From Cubamyces lactineus (taxonomy: Eukaryota; Basidiomycota; Agaricomycetes; Polyporales; Polyporaceae): a DNA stretch of 64,000 nt. The notes beneath the pieces are model-generated. The model was not told the DNA's origin and did no database searches. It saw only the letters and a list, made by a program, of their open reading frames with translations. Below are positions 1 to 11,296 of the stretch, piece by piece. A program made the translations under genes and the position numbers. Position 1 is the stretch's first letter. Each line of letters begins with the position of its first letter. The stretch is from NCBI GenBank assembly GCA_022376465.1, contig JACDTU010000010.1, positions 310,001-374,000 of the forward strand, given 5' to 3'.

Positions 1-70
1 CCTTTGTCTGTTGGACCGGAAGGTCTACTGCGAACGCTGCGGTGTCATGATTGACGAAGGCGTCTGTTGA
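1..70 (+). CDS. 3' end of a probable LIM-type zinc-finger protein (partial)
   Basis: Only the last 22 codons lie in the window. The reading frame ends LCLLDRKVYCERCGVMIDEG followed by V, C and a TGA stop. The spacing of YC-x2-C after a hydrophobic 'LDRKV' stretch resembles the final zinc-binding knuckle of a LIM domain, where the last two ligands follow an aromatic residue. This assignment rests on a very short piece and on motif resemblance alone. The start, domain count and true family are outside the window. It could be another Cys-rich zinc-binding protein. Confidence 0.45.
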   Translation, partial: LCLLDRKVYCERCGVMIDEGVC

Positions 71-341
71 TCAAGACGCTGGTCCATGATACGTGGTGCC
101 ACGTACTATACGTTTCCTTCTAGTCATTTTTGTCTCGGACGATATGTTGATCCCACACCTGGTTATTGTATGTATTAGTAACTGTATACCTCTCATCATA
201 TGGCCATAGCGCCATCTTTCATCCGGCTCACAATTTAGACCCGTCAATGCGTTGGAATACCTGAACTTGTGGATCCCAAAAGCCGGCCTACACAGGTTGC
301 AAAGGTGTACATACTCGACCTACAAGCCTTCCGGAATCAAA

Positions 342-1202
342 TCACGAAGATTCCTTCTTTGCGTCCCCTTCTGCCCAAGACTCTAAGAGTGCGACCGTTG
401 CTCCCATCCAAGGGTACTTGAACTCCAGCCCCAGCTCGTCCTCCATATCCTTCAACGTGTACTTCAACTCCTCCAACACCTCCCGATACTTCCACCTCTT
501 CCCCTCCTCCTCCCGCCTCCGCCTCGCCAATACGGCCATCATCGCATCCGCCGTCTTGTCAAAGCAATCCCGCCCCCAATCACAGTACGCATTCTCGCTG
601 CTCGGTACGCTCTCGCGCACGAGCGTGAGCAGCAGCTCGAACGCCGCCTTCGCGCTGCCCTTGACAGGGAGGCGCGCGACGAGCGCGACGTCCTTGAGGT
701 ACGGCTCGACGGCCTTCGGGTACGCGCTGAAGTCGATCATCTTGGCCTCGCGGTGGCTGATTCGCGTGGCGAGCCCCGACGCTGCGTATTCGGCCTTCTT
801 GGTGACCTTGGCGGTGTAGGTGAGCATGGCCTCTGTTAGGAGGCCGTTGAGTACTTTTAGGACGGCGGGTTTGAGGGTCTCGTCTTCTAAGAGCTTGTGG
901 AGTAACTTGGTTTGGATGCTGGGCGTAAGGATGCCCAGCAGCTCGGTGGGGTCGGATATCTCCTCGTCAAGCGACTCTATAGTAGAAGTAAACAAGAGGT
1001 TCAGCGTCGCCGTAGAACTCGTCGGTTCATAGGGTCTGGATGACGGCGACTTACTAGGCAGGGCAGCGAAGTCTATGGAGCTGCTAGCTCCGCTGGCACC
1101 GACCGCGCGCCGCTTCAGCTCAGGCCCTGTAGAGCCTTCGTCCGACGTTGACTCTGACTCTGAACCCGACTCAGAATCATCGCTGCGAGAGCGTTTGCCC
1201 AT
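342..1202 (-). CDS. Unrecognised nuclear-looking protein (286 aa), functional member of a tandem pair
   Basis: This is a single-exon gene with a clear ATG. The N-terminal 35 residues are Ser/Asp/Glu-rich and contain a basic patch (LKRRAV) that could be a nuclear localisation signal. From about residue 75 the protein looks like a helical bundle, with repeated Leu-rich amphipathic segments and a basic RRRREEEGKRWKYRE stretch near residue 230. I do not recognise the family with confidence. The order of features (basic/acidic N-terminus, helical bundle, 'YLKDVALVARLP' helix, Trp near the C-terminus) is loosely reminiscent of the Cut8/Sts1 nuclear proteasome tether, but no decisive motif proves it. 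A decayed copy lies immediately upstream at 1462-2287 on the same strand, so the gene was duplicated in tandem. Confidence 0.75.
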   Translation of the reverse strand: MGKRSRSDDSESGSESESTSDEGSTGPELKRRAVGASGASSSIDFAALPSKSPSSRPYEPTSSTATLNLLFTSTIESLDEEISDPTELLGILTPSIQTKLLHKLLEDETLKPAVLKVLNGLLTEAMLTYTAKVTKKAEYAASGLATRISHREAKMIDFSAYPKAVEPYLKDVALVARLPVKGSAKAAFELLLTLVRESVPSSENAYCDWGRDCFDKTADAMMAVLARRRREEEGKRWKYREVLEELKYTLKDMEDELGLEFKYPWMGATVALLESWAEGDAKKESS

Positions 1203-1461
1203 ATCTGCTCGAAGTCGTCACTGATGCTTAGCGAAGGGTGGTAGTAGCCCGGGAGCTCAGATTGCAATTGTCATAACGCCAAGTACTATGACTGTGTACA
1301 AGCGAGATCTCCGCTGAGATCTGCTATTTGCCGCGGCCGACGGTGGCACTTGTGACTTGTGGGCGCACAGTATGATCGGAACCCACCTACGGTTCAGGTC
1401 GCGTTTGAGTGTTGGCCACAGCCCATACAAAATGCAGAAGCGGTCGTATTTACCTGCAAAG

Positions 1462-2287
1462 TCAATCTCGCGCATCAGCAATCTTCGTATCCTTGTCTGC
1501 CGACGCCCATGACTCCAGGAGAGCACTCGTCTCCAACATTCAAGGGTACTCAATCTCTAACAGCTCTTTCCACGCCTGCCCATACCGCCATATCACCCCT
1601 TCCTCCTCCCTCTGCCACTTAGCCAGCACGAGCATCAATGCATCGGCAGTCTCGTTGAAACGCTCTCGGTTCCAATCGCAGCACGAGTTCTCCCTGCCGG
1701 GAATACTCTGAGATCTCCGGCACAAATTCAAGCAGAAGCTCGAACGCCGCCTTTGCGCTGTCTGCGACGGGCATGCACACGACGGTCGCGACGTCCTTCA
1801 AGTACGGCTCGACGACGGTGGGGTACGCGTCCAACTCGGTCGTCCGCGCCGTGCATGCGCATCGTCGCGCGCTGCACCTCTTGCACAATCGAGGCGGTGT
1901 GGTGGTGTGGTTAGGGATGTTCTCGGCGAGGAAGGAGTGCAGGGCGCTGCTCGGAGCGCGGCGGGCTTGAGCGTCTCGTCTGCTAGGAGTTTCTTGAAGA
2001 GAGCTTGGTCAATATGTCGGGCGTGAGGATGTTCAAGAGCTCCTCGCAGTCTGATATTTTGGAGCCGAGCGATTCTGGTGGGCGCAAGTGCCACAAACTA
2101 GTCAGCATCATTGCAACTTCATACTCATAGATGGACAGTCACAGAACTCACTTGGTAAGGTGGCAAAGTCTTTGGAATTGTTCGTCTCCATCGCGAGCCT
2201 GCCGCGCTGCTTCAAACCAGGTCATACGGTGTCGAGACCCTTAGGCTCGGAGCTCGAGTGGTCGTCCATACGAGGACGCTTGCGCAT
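1462..2287 (-). pseudogene. Decayed tandem copy of the 342-1202 gene
   Basis: Fragments similar to the neighbouring 286-aa protein occur in the same order and on the same strand but in different frames. The start region (2287) reads MRKRPRMDDHSSSE against MGKRSRSDDSESGS. Later pieces include 'ALFKKLLADETLKPAALR', 'VEPYLKDVATVVCMPVADSA', 'FELLLEFVPE' and 'FNETADALMLVLAKWQREEE'. At least two frame changes separate them. Near the end a Trp codon of the intact gene is replaced by TGA (EYP-stop-MLETSALLESWAS against KYPWMGATVALLESWAE). The copy is therefore a pseudogene of a direct tandem duplication. An intron-based rescue of the frame changes looks unlikely because the intact copy has no introns. 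Confidence 0.8.
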
Positions 2288-3159
2288 GCATGCATATAAC
2301 TCTCGGTGCTCGAGGCTAAAAGAAGGATAGGTCAAGATTCGGTGGGAGGGTGACTTCCGAGCAGCCACGTCCTCGAACCTAGCGAGATTTATGCAGGATC
2401 TTATGGGGCTCAGACAGCGGTCGCACTGCTAGATGCTACTTAGAAGGGTGGTATCAGCCCGCATCCTAGCTCGATATGCAGCACCCGCAACGACCCGAGA
2501 CGACGTGTATTGATCTTCAAATTTCGTATGAGACAAGGTTTTGACTCACCACTGGAGTTGCACAACCGTGGGATTGATGTACGCACCGTATAGAGCGGAA
2601 CGCGCTCAGCATACAGTTACGAAGGGACATACCTGAGTGACTACATTCTGTGATTCGGGTTCTGCCAGCCCCGTGGTGTTCCAGACAGGCTGGTTCTTCA
2701 CCTGCTGTAGCGGAGCGAAGAGATATGTATTCAGTGCATCTGCAGTCTATCATGTCACTGTGCGAGCACGGATGAGCAGGATCGCACAGGTCTCGCCCGC
2801 GTGAGCTAGAAGATACACATTCAGGGTCTTCTCCACGTTACAGGTGCGCTGCCTACGGCGTTCTAGGAAAGCTGCTCTCGTACCGAACTACTGCAGGGCG
2901 AGGCGTGCGGGGCCCTCCATCGGTGTTGATTGCGGGGGTCAGCGCAGGGGCGACTGGCAAAATCCATTGCGGGTAAGAACGCGCCAAATAGCCAGCTCCA
3001 TGCGACAATTGTCCCGAGCCAGTCGACGCGCCCAAGCAGACAGGCGATGTCTATTTGAGCCGCCAAGCCAAATGCGAGACATGGAATCCATCTATGAACT
3101 GGCGAGAAATGTGAGTATCACGCTTTCGCTTACCTGACGCAGAACGGCTTACAGTGAAG
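2288..3159. other. Intergenic, nothing recognised
   Basis: This is about 870 bases between the decayed copy and the 3' end of DUO1. Only short overlapping open frames on both strands are present, with no recognisable protein motif, RNA gene or repeat. It probably holds the DUO1 3' untranslated region and the old promoter of the pseudogene. Confidence 0.5.
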
Positions 3160-4271
3160 TTATGTACGCCTTGGTATGCTCCCCCGGCCCGCTGCGGTCG
3201 TTCCCCGTGTTGAAGTAGATGATGTTGGACGCTTTATGCCAGAGATACCAACGGTGCTAGTGGCCGCGCCTCGAGATGCCCCTCGCGTGCTCGGCGCCGG
3301 CGCTGTAGAACGGCATTGAGACTACTATCGACTTGTGTTCCAAATGTGATACATACCGACGCGAGAAGTTCCCCTCACACCGCGCATCGAAGCGCGCGTA
3401 CCCCGGACTCCTCGTACACCGCTCCCTCTTGGGGCAGATTTCGCTGCTTCGGCCCTCTCTCGCTCAAGACGCTCTCGCAGTTCCCTCTCTTCTCGCTCGC
3501 GCTGTTCGCGTTCGAGGCGTTCTCGTTCTCTTTGCTCAGCAAGTAGCCGTTCCTCTTCCTCTCGACGTGCACGCTCCTCCGCTTCTCGTTCTTCGCGATC
3601 CAGTTGCTCTTCATCCTGTGATGTTTGTTAACAACTTGTACGATCAGACTGTGAATACGGTCGACATACGGCATCCGCGCCTTGCCAACGTTCGTCGAGG
3701 ATGATCTTGGTGATCTTCTCCGATTTGTCTAGAATTCGAACATACTTGTCCAATAGTGCATTGGTGTGCTGTAGTTGTGTAGCTACTCTCTTTGAGATGG
3801 CTATGTGTGAATAGGCGAGCCGAGAGTCGAATATATCTTGGAGCTCACATCGGTACTAGACTTCGTCTCTTTCAACGCCTCTTTGTAGACTTCGAACGCC
3901 GCATTCAGCTTCTTGAGCACGAACAGATCATGTTGTAGCTTCTCTTCACGCGTCTTCGCGGCCAGACGTTTGGCCTTCTCTATATCCTCCTGGGTCATTG
4001 TGCCATCCAACTCAGTGTCCTCGTCTTCCGCTCCCGCGTCCGCGTCCTCATCTGCTGCTGCGCTCTCGTCCGGGGGTTGCGCAAGCAGACTAAAGGGGCG
4101 CCTCCGAGCTTTCTGTTGTGTGCGCTCTGATAGTGAAAGCTCCGAGAGGCTCAAGTCATCTCCTCCAGGTCCGGTGCGCGAGGAGCTAGAGCTGATATCG
4201 GGTGTAGGCTCTGAAAGTAATCTAGAGCCGCTCTGCGGCATCTGGAAGTCGGACAAGTCGAATGAATCCAT
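3160..4271 (-). CDS. DUO1: DASH complex subunit Duo1
   Basis: Duo1 is part of the ten-protein DASH/Dam1 ring that couples fungal kinetochores to microtubules. Four exons give about 314 residues: 4271-3849, 3789-3670, 3615-3357 and 3302-3160, with introns of 54-59 bases. The family core spans the first two exons: 'KLQHDLFVLKKLNAAFEVYK', 'ALKETKSSTD', then 'VATQLQHTNALLDKYVRILD' and 'KSEKITKIILDERWQG'. It is followed by a charged Glu/Arg-rich coiled coil and a basic tail rich in RG and RGxRG motifs, ending GSIPRRT. The N-terminus is Ser/acid-rich and disordered. Reading through the last intron would end the protein early (WNTSR), but splicing gives a longer tail of plausible composition. It shares a 1-kb divergent promoter with BRE1. 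Confidence 0.92.
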
Positions 4272-5282
4272 GTCTCTGCAGTTGCAGTTACGTAGAGTAC
4301 CAGAGGATGTTCACAAGGTGGTATAGAGGGCCCCAGGAAGAACGTCAGGACCGAGCCTGAGAGTCGAGTAATGGTTGCGGTTAACGTTCATCCGACCATT
4401 GTCGCGGTCACTGCAGTCGCGATCACGTGCAGATCTCACGCTACGCTGCCTGTGGGCCCTGCTCAGTGCTCTGAGCTCATGCAAATGACCTCTGGTAGCC
4501 TTTGTACAGGTTCAACGGCCGTGTCAGTCGATCAAGACCAGTTTGCTACCATGAGCGTCCATGTTATCCGTTCAATGGGGTGGTGCAAGATGCAAAGGCC
4601 AACAACGTTGACCTCAAGCTGTCATAGCTTCACAGTTTACCGATTTGTAGGTACTAGGCATCACACCATCTAGACGGGCGCGCGAGCTGGGATCACGACT
4701 ACATAGTACTGTGTGGTGTGAAGTTGACTCATGTTCGAGGTAGTAACATACAGTTCGAAACACACAGCGGGGGTGTCATGCAGCTCACGCTTTGGCGGCG
4801 TACCCATGTTGGCGTGGACTCACGCAACCAAGAACAATAGTGAACAGAAAGCTGGCCTACCGTGTACCCTGTACCATTAAGACCAAATATGTCGTTGTCT
4901 TCCGTGCGCTGCAGTATACAGCAGCGTGCCCCAATTCATCATTATCCCCGACCTGAGCGCTCAGGTTGGGAGGATTACTTGACTCACCAAGCTCGCAATT
5001 ACCACAAAATAAGCTTCGACAGAGTCAACGTCCGTTCTGCATGCAAGATGGTGGTAATATGCAGAGGATGGGGTATACACGTAGTGTTGCGGAGGATACG
5101 TGAGGTCGTCGAGGCGGCAGTCTGCAGGGACGCGCAGCGACCGACGGCGCTTACAAAGCTCGTCCAAACATTTTGCGGAGTTCGAATAGTTCGGGCGTCC
5201 TCTTGTCGTCGACTTCCTTCTCAAGCTCGCTGTGGCTAGCGTCGTTCCTCCCCACAACGCCTCAACTAACACACGGAGGGCC
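4272..5282. promoter_or_regulatory. Divergent promoter region between DUO1 and BRE1
   Basis: About 1 kb separates the two start codons, so both promoters and 5' leaders must lie here. I see no coherent coding frame and no obvious TATA box close to either start. Short open frames on both strands look random. Confidence 0.5.
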
Positions 5283-8200
5283 ATGGAGTCAAGGAAGAGA
5301 CCACATGTTGACGACGGCGATTCGTCACGACCGAAGAAACGAGCGGTCTCGGACGACCGTGCCTCGCCAAGTCATCTCAATGGAACGGCGTCCCATAGTG
5401 ATGAACCCAAGGACGGCGACCACGTTGAGGTGCTGTTCCCTGTCACTGAATGCATATAAATGCTGTACTTATGCTCGTGTGTGTAGCTGTTCAGGAAGGA
5501 GGCTATCTACAGACGGATGAAGCACTATTCGAGGGAGGCGGAGAGGAGCCAGGCACGCGTTGCAGAGCTGGAGCGACGGCGAACACAATGTGAAGCAGGG
5601 CTTGCAGCGCTGGAAGCATGCTGGACACAGGTATGTGGGATGAATGCATAAGTTTGACAAGTATTCAACCAGTCCGGTGTAGCTAATTGGCACGATACGC
5701 TCCCTTGTGAGGCCCGAAGACCTACCTGCAGTGGAGAAAGAGTCCGAAGGCGAGTTCCTATTCGATTGTGGGTAGGGAATGCTAATTCCATAATCTTGCG
5801 CATAGGCATCCGTGACCTGACTGTACACGTCTCGTCTGAGGCAGAACCTGAATATGTCAATGCTCTCAAAGACAAGATGCAAGCCACCGCCGATATTGTC
5901 AAAGCTTTCGTGAACTTGCGCGCACAGAGTCAAACAGGGCCTTCAGAGGAACAAATTGCGAAGCGGTGTCAGGAGGCAGAAGCCGAGGTATGTAGCATGT
6001 TCCATTCCATGCGCCTCTGGCTCAACTATGCCGCAGAGCTCCGTGTTGCGATCAGAGCTATCTCTAGTGCGAGCGAGGCTCAGAGATACAGAGACCCGGA
6101 ACGAACAACTGCGCGAGGAACTTGTAGCAGCCGAGAAACGTGCAGATCGGTTGCAGAGCAAGTCTCTGAACCCGGGGGCCGCTAAAGTGAAGGACGATGT
6201 AGCAGAAGGCTCACCCGCGGAAGACGCTTCCTCACCCCAAGTACGTCGAGTTCATGTCTCATTTGTTGGCATACTCATGCTTGATGTCTGTATTGGCATC
6301 GCGCTATTAGCCAGAGTCCGTCAAGAATGGCCTGCACCTCGCCTCGGATGCCGACGATTGGCGAACGCTCGCAGAGTCGCGCGAAGGAAAGATTGACGAA
6401 TTGTCTCGCGAAAACGCACAGCAGCGAGAGCAGTTACATGCGTTACGTCTGCAGGTAATTTCGCTCTGCTTTTCACTGTGCCGCCATTACTCAAGAACGA
6501 CCCAGCTGGCTGCGCTTCCAGAGGAAGTCGTTAGGGAGTCTACACATTATAAAGTCCTCCTGGAGAAAGCATCCAGATCGGAACATGCTAGTCGAGAAGC
6601 TGCCGCCGAATTAGCGAAACTGAAGGACGAGCTCCAGCAGCTCCAGGCGATACACCAGCAGTGGCAGGAAAGCGTCAAAGTACGTTTCGGGGACGCCAGA
6701 GGCCCATGCGTTCAATCTCATATGTTGAGTAGGCTGGTAATGACACAGCTATGCAAGAGCTGAAGGCTATGATCAACAAGCGGGACTCTGAACTCGGGCG
6801 CATACGTGAACAGCGGGATCAGTACTATGCCGAACTGAACGAGCGACGGGCGAAGGAGTCCACCAAGTTAGCATCTATAGCTGAATTTAAGACGCTTGCG
6901 GAAGCTCGTGCGGTGCGCATTCGAATACTTCCACGTCAGCTGGGCCCGTCACTTACATATCCTTCAGGAGCGTATAGCTGTCCTGGAATCGGAGAGCAAG
7001 CGACTGAAGAGCCGATTAGCTGCGAACTCTGGAGATGAGGACCTTGTCGCATTCTTGTGGTCAAGTAGTTCTGAAGGGCCCTCGTACGTAGAGGATTTGA
7101 AACGCAGAGTCTCGTCAGTGGTCCCGATAACACCTTACCTCATTCTTGTCCGACTAACCGTATAACACTTTTAGTGATGCCGAGGCGCGGGCCTTCACGC
7201 TAGAGAAAGCGCTTGCTGCTCTGGACAGCGAACGCGCTGATATTGCTAAGCTGTCTCGAAGTGAAGCCGAGTTGAGGCAACAAGTGGATCAGCTCAGCAA
7301 GCAACTCGAGAGGTACCAGACAGTGTACGGGAATGCCTCTTCCATGCCGCCAGAGGCCGCACAACTCTCCGAACAGCTGCAGCGCAAGCAAGTCGAGATC
7401 GACAAGCTCCAACTCCAGGACAAGCAGCGGGAGCAGGTACGGGATCATAAGCTACCCAGATGACCGAACCAGTGTTGCTCACACTTGAGTAGGCTGAGTC
7501 CGCCCTGTTTGCTGAGCTAGACAAACTGTCTGCAGCGTGGGAGAACTTGGATCGTCAAATCAACAGCAAGGTTTACGACCTGTCCGCTCTGGAAGAACGT
7601 GTCCAGAAGGCGGGCGTGGAGGTAAGGATCTCTTCGTTGTCACTCCACTATTTACTCAACTGCACGCACAAACAGCGTGCTAAAGCGGAGAATAAATTCT
7701 ACGCAGCAGTCCGCGACAAGGAGGCCGTCGACAATGAACGCAAGAACCTCGTGCGCAATCTGGATAAAGCTGGCAAGGCGCTGGACAAGCTAGCGGCAAG
7801 CGAGAAAGCGTTGAACACTAGAATCGTATGTATCTTCGATGCTGGACCACTGTATGAATTGCATACTCATCGCATACCAGCATGATCTGGAGAAGGAGGT
7901 CTCTTTGTCTAGGAAGGCTGTGGATGCGTTGAAGGAAGAGACGAGGGCCTTGCAAGCTGACAACCATGAATGGCGCACGCGCTTCTACGGAGAGCGTAAG
8001 AGCTTGGAGGAGGTACGTCTGCAGGACTTCACTAGTGAGTGGAGGGGTGCTTACATTTGGACAGACTCGCACTGCATTCCAGGAGCACTCAGCAGCGCTA
8101 GACAAGAAACGCACCGAGCTGAGGAAACTCGAGGAGAGTCTTCTCAAGGCTAAGAGGGATGTTGAAAAGCAGGCAACAAAGTTCAAGTCCATGTCTAGCT

Positions 8201-8547
8201 CTTCGAATCCGAACTCAAGAGAGGCGGAGCTCCAGAGCGAGGTCGACAAGTGCATGGCAAGTTTCCTCGATTCTGCTCATCGCGTTCGGTACGCTCACAT
8301 CTCGTACAGAGCTTGCTGAAGTGTTCGACTTGCAAGATGAACCTGCGCAACACGGTCATCACGAAGTGCATGCACTGTGAGCTCCTTCCCGCGACACCCA
8401 CGCATCTTCTTGACCTGACGCACTCCCTCTTGCACAGCATTTTGCAAGTCATGCGTTGAGGCGCGAATAACGACGCGACAGCGCAAGTGCCCGGCGTGCA
8501 ACCTTCCTTTCTCTCAGGGCGAAGTGCAGCAGCTGTACTTCCAGTGA
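5283..8547 (+). CDS. BRE1: E3 ubiquitin-protein ligase Bre1 (histone H2B ubiquitination)
   Basis: Bre1, with Rad6, monoubiquitinates histone H2B during transcription and so permits H3K4 and H3K79 methylation. The protein starts MESRKRPHVDDGDSSRPKKR, a basic nuclear-signal-like N-terminus typical of basidiomycete Bre1. It continues as a nearly uninterrupted coiled coil (for example 'LFRKEAIYRRMKHYSREAE' after the first intron). It ends in a C-terminal C3HC4 RING: LKCSTCKMNLRNTVITKCMH, then SFCKSCVEARITTRQRKCP, ACNLPFSQGEVQQLYFQ and the stop. All RING ligands are visible. The last intron splits the RING after CMH. About fifteen short introns interrupt the gene, giving roughly 800 residues, normal for the family. 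The ATG at 5283 is chosen because the peptide matches the usual start of the family. Confidence 0.95.
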
Positions 8548-9705
8548 CCAGGGCTGTTTCCAGGGACATGCTGTTTTGCTGTGGATACTTGTTTGTGTAC
8601 TTACCTTATTGTTTTCTACGCTTCTTTGCTCCGCTGTTCAGAGTACTAGTACGAATCCTCGACCTCATCTCACACACTGCTACCATGGCCAGCTGTGCGC
8701 CATTGAGACGTTTTTGAGGACTTAGAAATATTCAGAGCTGCAACGACTTAGACATACTTGACGTTCTGGTTACTACACGCGAAAGAATCGCGCTGCTGAG
8801 CTTAGGCACCGCTGAGAAATGCAGATATGCCCTTGGCAGCAAGAGTATCTGCAGCCCGAAGCTTGAGCTTAAGCGCTCCTAGGAACGTCGAAAGAGAACT
8901 TGCCAAATGGGGTCGGTCGGAGGATGCCGTACCGTGGGAACAACCCTAGAGGCTATAAATTTGCGGACGCGTCCGTTTTCCTGCTCTCGCTCTCCGCCTC
9001 TTCGTCGCTTTTTGAGCTGGCTTCGGTCTGTGTGCTCAGCGCGACGTTCGAACGCGATACGACTTCATCAAGTCTGTATGTATCTGGTGAGTACAACGTC
9101 TCCTATTCTTTCGCTCATGCACCATCGCGTCTTGCATTCTGGCATGACCATCTCCCTCCCCTACTCTCTTATGATGAACAACCTATCACATTATCAAGCT
9201 CAACAGTCTAATGGTCTTCGGGCCAGTTGATGACTCAACTTCTGCAATTCTGATCACCTACCCTATCTCTTTACACTTGTGGTCCGACCCCTTGTGACAG
9301 TATGCTGACCTCAGCCATTGCGTTAGGTTCCGGTGCAAGATCACTTCGCGCATATTAGGTCTATCTGTGTCGTCCCTGTATATGTGTAGCGTAGGCTGTC
9401 GTAGAATTTTACATGTTTCTTCCGATACAACATTCCGAGCGATTTACCTGAACTTGCAACAAGTGTGCGCGACTTTCCAGCGTTTAGTGCTCGACTAAAC
9501 ACTCGCCGTATCTCTCACTATCGAGGAGCCAAGTCTAACCCGAACGAACACCTACGTTTGCGTGGAGTATAATGCACGGTAGTTATAGTGCACATTGCTT
9601 TTGCTCCGAGTAAGAAGAGGGTGTAGGCGGTATGAATTAGGCCGATGTACATCGAAGGTGTAAGTAGCAGTAGTATAAAGCTCCAAGAGACCGACGGGTC
9701 CCCTT
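8548..9705. other. Intergenic between convergent BRE1 and uS9m; holds a possible small transcription unit
   Basis: This 1.16-kb stretch lies between two gene 3' ends, where promoters are not expected. It nonetheless has a TATAAAT at 8954-8960 followed by a pyrimidine-rich leader. A good splice donor (GTGAGTA at 9087) and a possible acceptor (CAACAG ending 9206) follow. No convincing protein is encoded: the second exon candidate holds only a 28-codon frame. See the finding on this region. Confidence 0.4.
8954..8960 (+). promoter_or_regulatory. Candidate TATA box (TATAAAT)
   Basis: A TATAAAT motif is followed by a CT-rich run (CCTGCTCTCGCTCTCCGCC) of the kind seen just downstream of fungal transcription starts. 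It is not in front of any recognised gene, so the transcript it might drive is unknown. Confidence 0.3.
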
Positions 9706-10947
9706 CTAACGCTTGACCCAAGTGTACTATTGAACAGTATAAATGAGTGATCGTTGTCGTTCTCGTGCCATGCGAGAAAAAACACACCGCTTTGCGAGCC
9801 TTAGCCCGACCAGTCTTCTTACGCTCAACCATACGAGGATCGCGCTTGAGCATTTTCGCTTTGAAGGGGATGATACGCGTGAGCACGTATGTTTAGCTAG
9901 CTCTGTGTGTGGGTGCCGCGTACCTTTGCGAAGCAGAGGCTCTACTTCAGGGACGTGTGCTGCAAGAGCCTTCGCAATGCCGAGGGCAAGCGCGCCGCTC
10001 TGCCCAGTGCTGCCACCGCCACGGACGAGGGCGAAGACGTTGAACGCCCCAATGAGGCCGGCGATACGGAATGGGCGGATGATACGCTCGCGATCACTGA
10101 GGTGAGGGCTATAACAACAGCTCAGAACGAACGAGGGCAGACGGAGCTAGGGCTAATGAGGCACTGACAAGTATTCCACGAGCGGGATGTTGTTGACAAG
10201 GATATTTGTCGTAGGTACCTTGACGGGTGCAGGGGCCATGGATAGAGGTCCACTCGTGAAGCCTGGAATACCTGTCGCAGGCACAGAGGGCAAGGGTGCC
10301 TCCTGGGATGGCTGAGAATCGCCCTGGCTTGTAGCAGCAGCTGTGGATGAGGAAGTAGCCTCCTTTGCCGCGATGACCCAAACACGCGCAGTGCTCTCCT
10401 TCCTCCGGCCGATGGTGTACGACCGCCCAAACTCGTCGAACTTGACCGGCTTCCGCTTTCCGTGCGCGAGGATGGCGTCCTTGTTCTCCCTCTCGAACAT
10501 GTCCAGCACGCGCTGGATGCGCTCTGCAAGCGCCATGTGGCCTGCCACCTCCGCGAGCCTGCGGTACTCATTCAGCTGGTTGAGCTGGCCAATGAACCGG
10601 CGGTATCTTGACGTGGTCAGGCCGGCCTCCATGAGTTCCGAGAGGGCCTCCTTGTTCTTCCACACGGGCCGGAGAGGGGGAAGGTTTTGCTGAGCGAAGC
10701 GCGGTAAGGGGAGGATCTGCAGCTCCTGCAGCGCTGTCCGGGTCTGCTTCGCCGCCTTCTCGAGGGCGAGGAGCTGATCGAAGTAGTTTGCACGGCCGGT
10801 GTAGAACGTCGGAGACTCTGGCTTGGGCTTGGGCGGAGGAGGCCGAGCGCGCTGCATACCCTCAAGAGAAGCTGGCGGGACGTACGCGGCAGTCGCGTAC
10901 GTCCTAAAGCGCAGGGCGCCCCCGGCGACCTGCTTGGCAATGTTCAT
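9706..10947 (-). CDS. MRPS9: Mitochondrial small-subunit ribosomal protein uS9m (Mrps9)
   Basis: This is a component of the mitochondrial 37S ribosomal subunit whose C-terminal tail reaches the decoding centre. Four exons (10947-10169, 10096-9924, 9858-9788, 9726-9706) give 347 residues. The first 20 residues (MNIAKQVAGGALRFRTYATA) look like a mitochondrial presequence. The uS9 domain starts near residue 185 with 'GRRKESTARVWVI'. It continues 'TTNILVNNIPLVEYF', then 'DRERIIRPFRIAGLIGAFNV', 'FALVRGGGSTGQSGALALGI', and ends 'RDPRMVERKKTGRAKARKA' plus YTWVKR. The invariant SGQxGA-type loop and basic C-terminus are present. The last exon holds only seven codons including the stop. It is divergent from the CASP gene. 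Confidence 0.95.
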
Positions 10948-11296
10948 GGTGCCAGAGACAACACCGGAGACGAGAGCGCGAGGAGGAGACGAGGGAGACC
11001 GAGCTCGCTGTCGGACAAGTGCACAAGTCCTTGCAGACAGACGCCCAGGCCGACTTTGCGTCGCTGGTGGGAACGACCTGCCGATTGCGGAAAGGACTGC
11101 GAGGGCGTCATGGGCGGGGAACGCGCTCAGCTGCCACCGTGTTCACGTCTGTCCATATACTACTATCACGCTTATACCACAGCTCGCCTCTTTCTTGCAC
11201 TGGCTAGCTTGGAGCGGGTCTCTTTAACTTGTCTGTTGGCTTAGCTTCAAAGTGGTGGCAGCATAGGCCGACTCCGTCCAGACTTGCACTGCCAGT
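10948..11296. promoter_or_regulatory. Divergent promoter region between uS9m and CASP
   Basis: These 349 bases separate two start codons in opposite directions and must serve both genes. The short open frames here are not convincing. No TATA box stands out. Confidence 0.5.

Noticed and set aside
3325..4271. Shorter Duo1 ending WNTSR at 3325
   Set aside because: It requires reading through a 54-base intron with a good GTATGT donor. Splicing gives a longer tail with consistent composition ending GSIPRRT.
9224..9310. Box C/D snoRNA gene as a feature
   Set aside because: The C box lacks the purine at its first position and the terminal stem is weak. It is mentioned only inside a finding.
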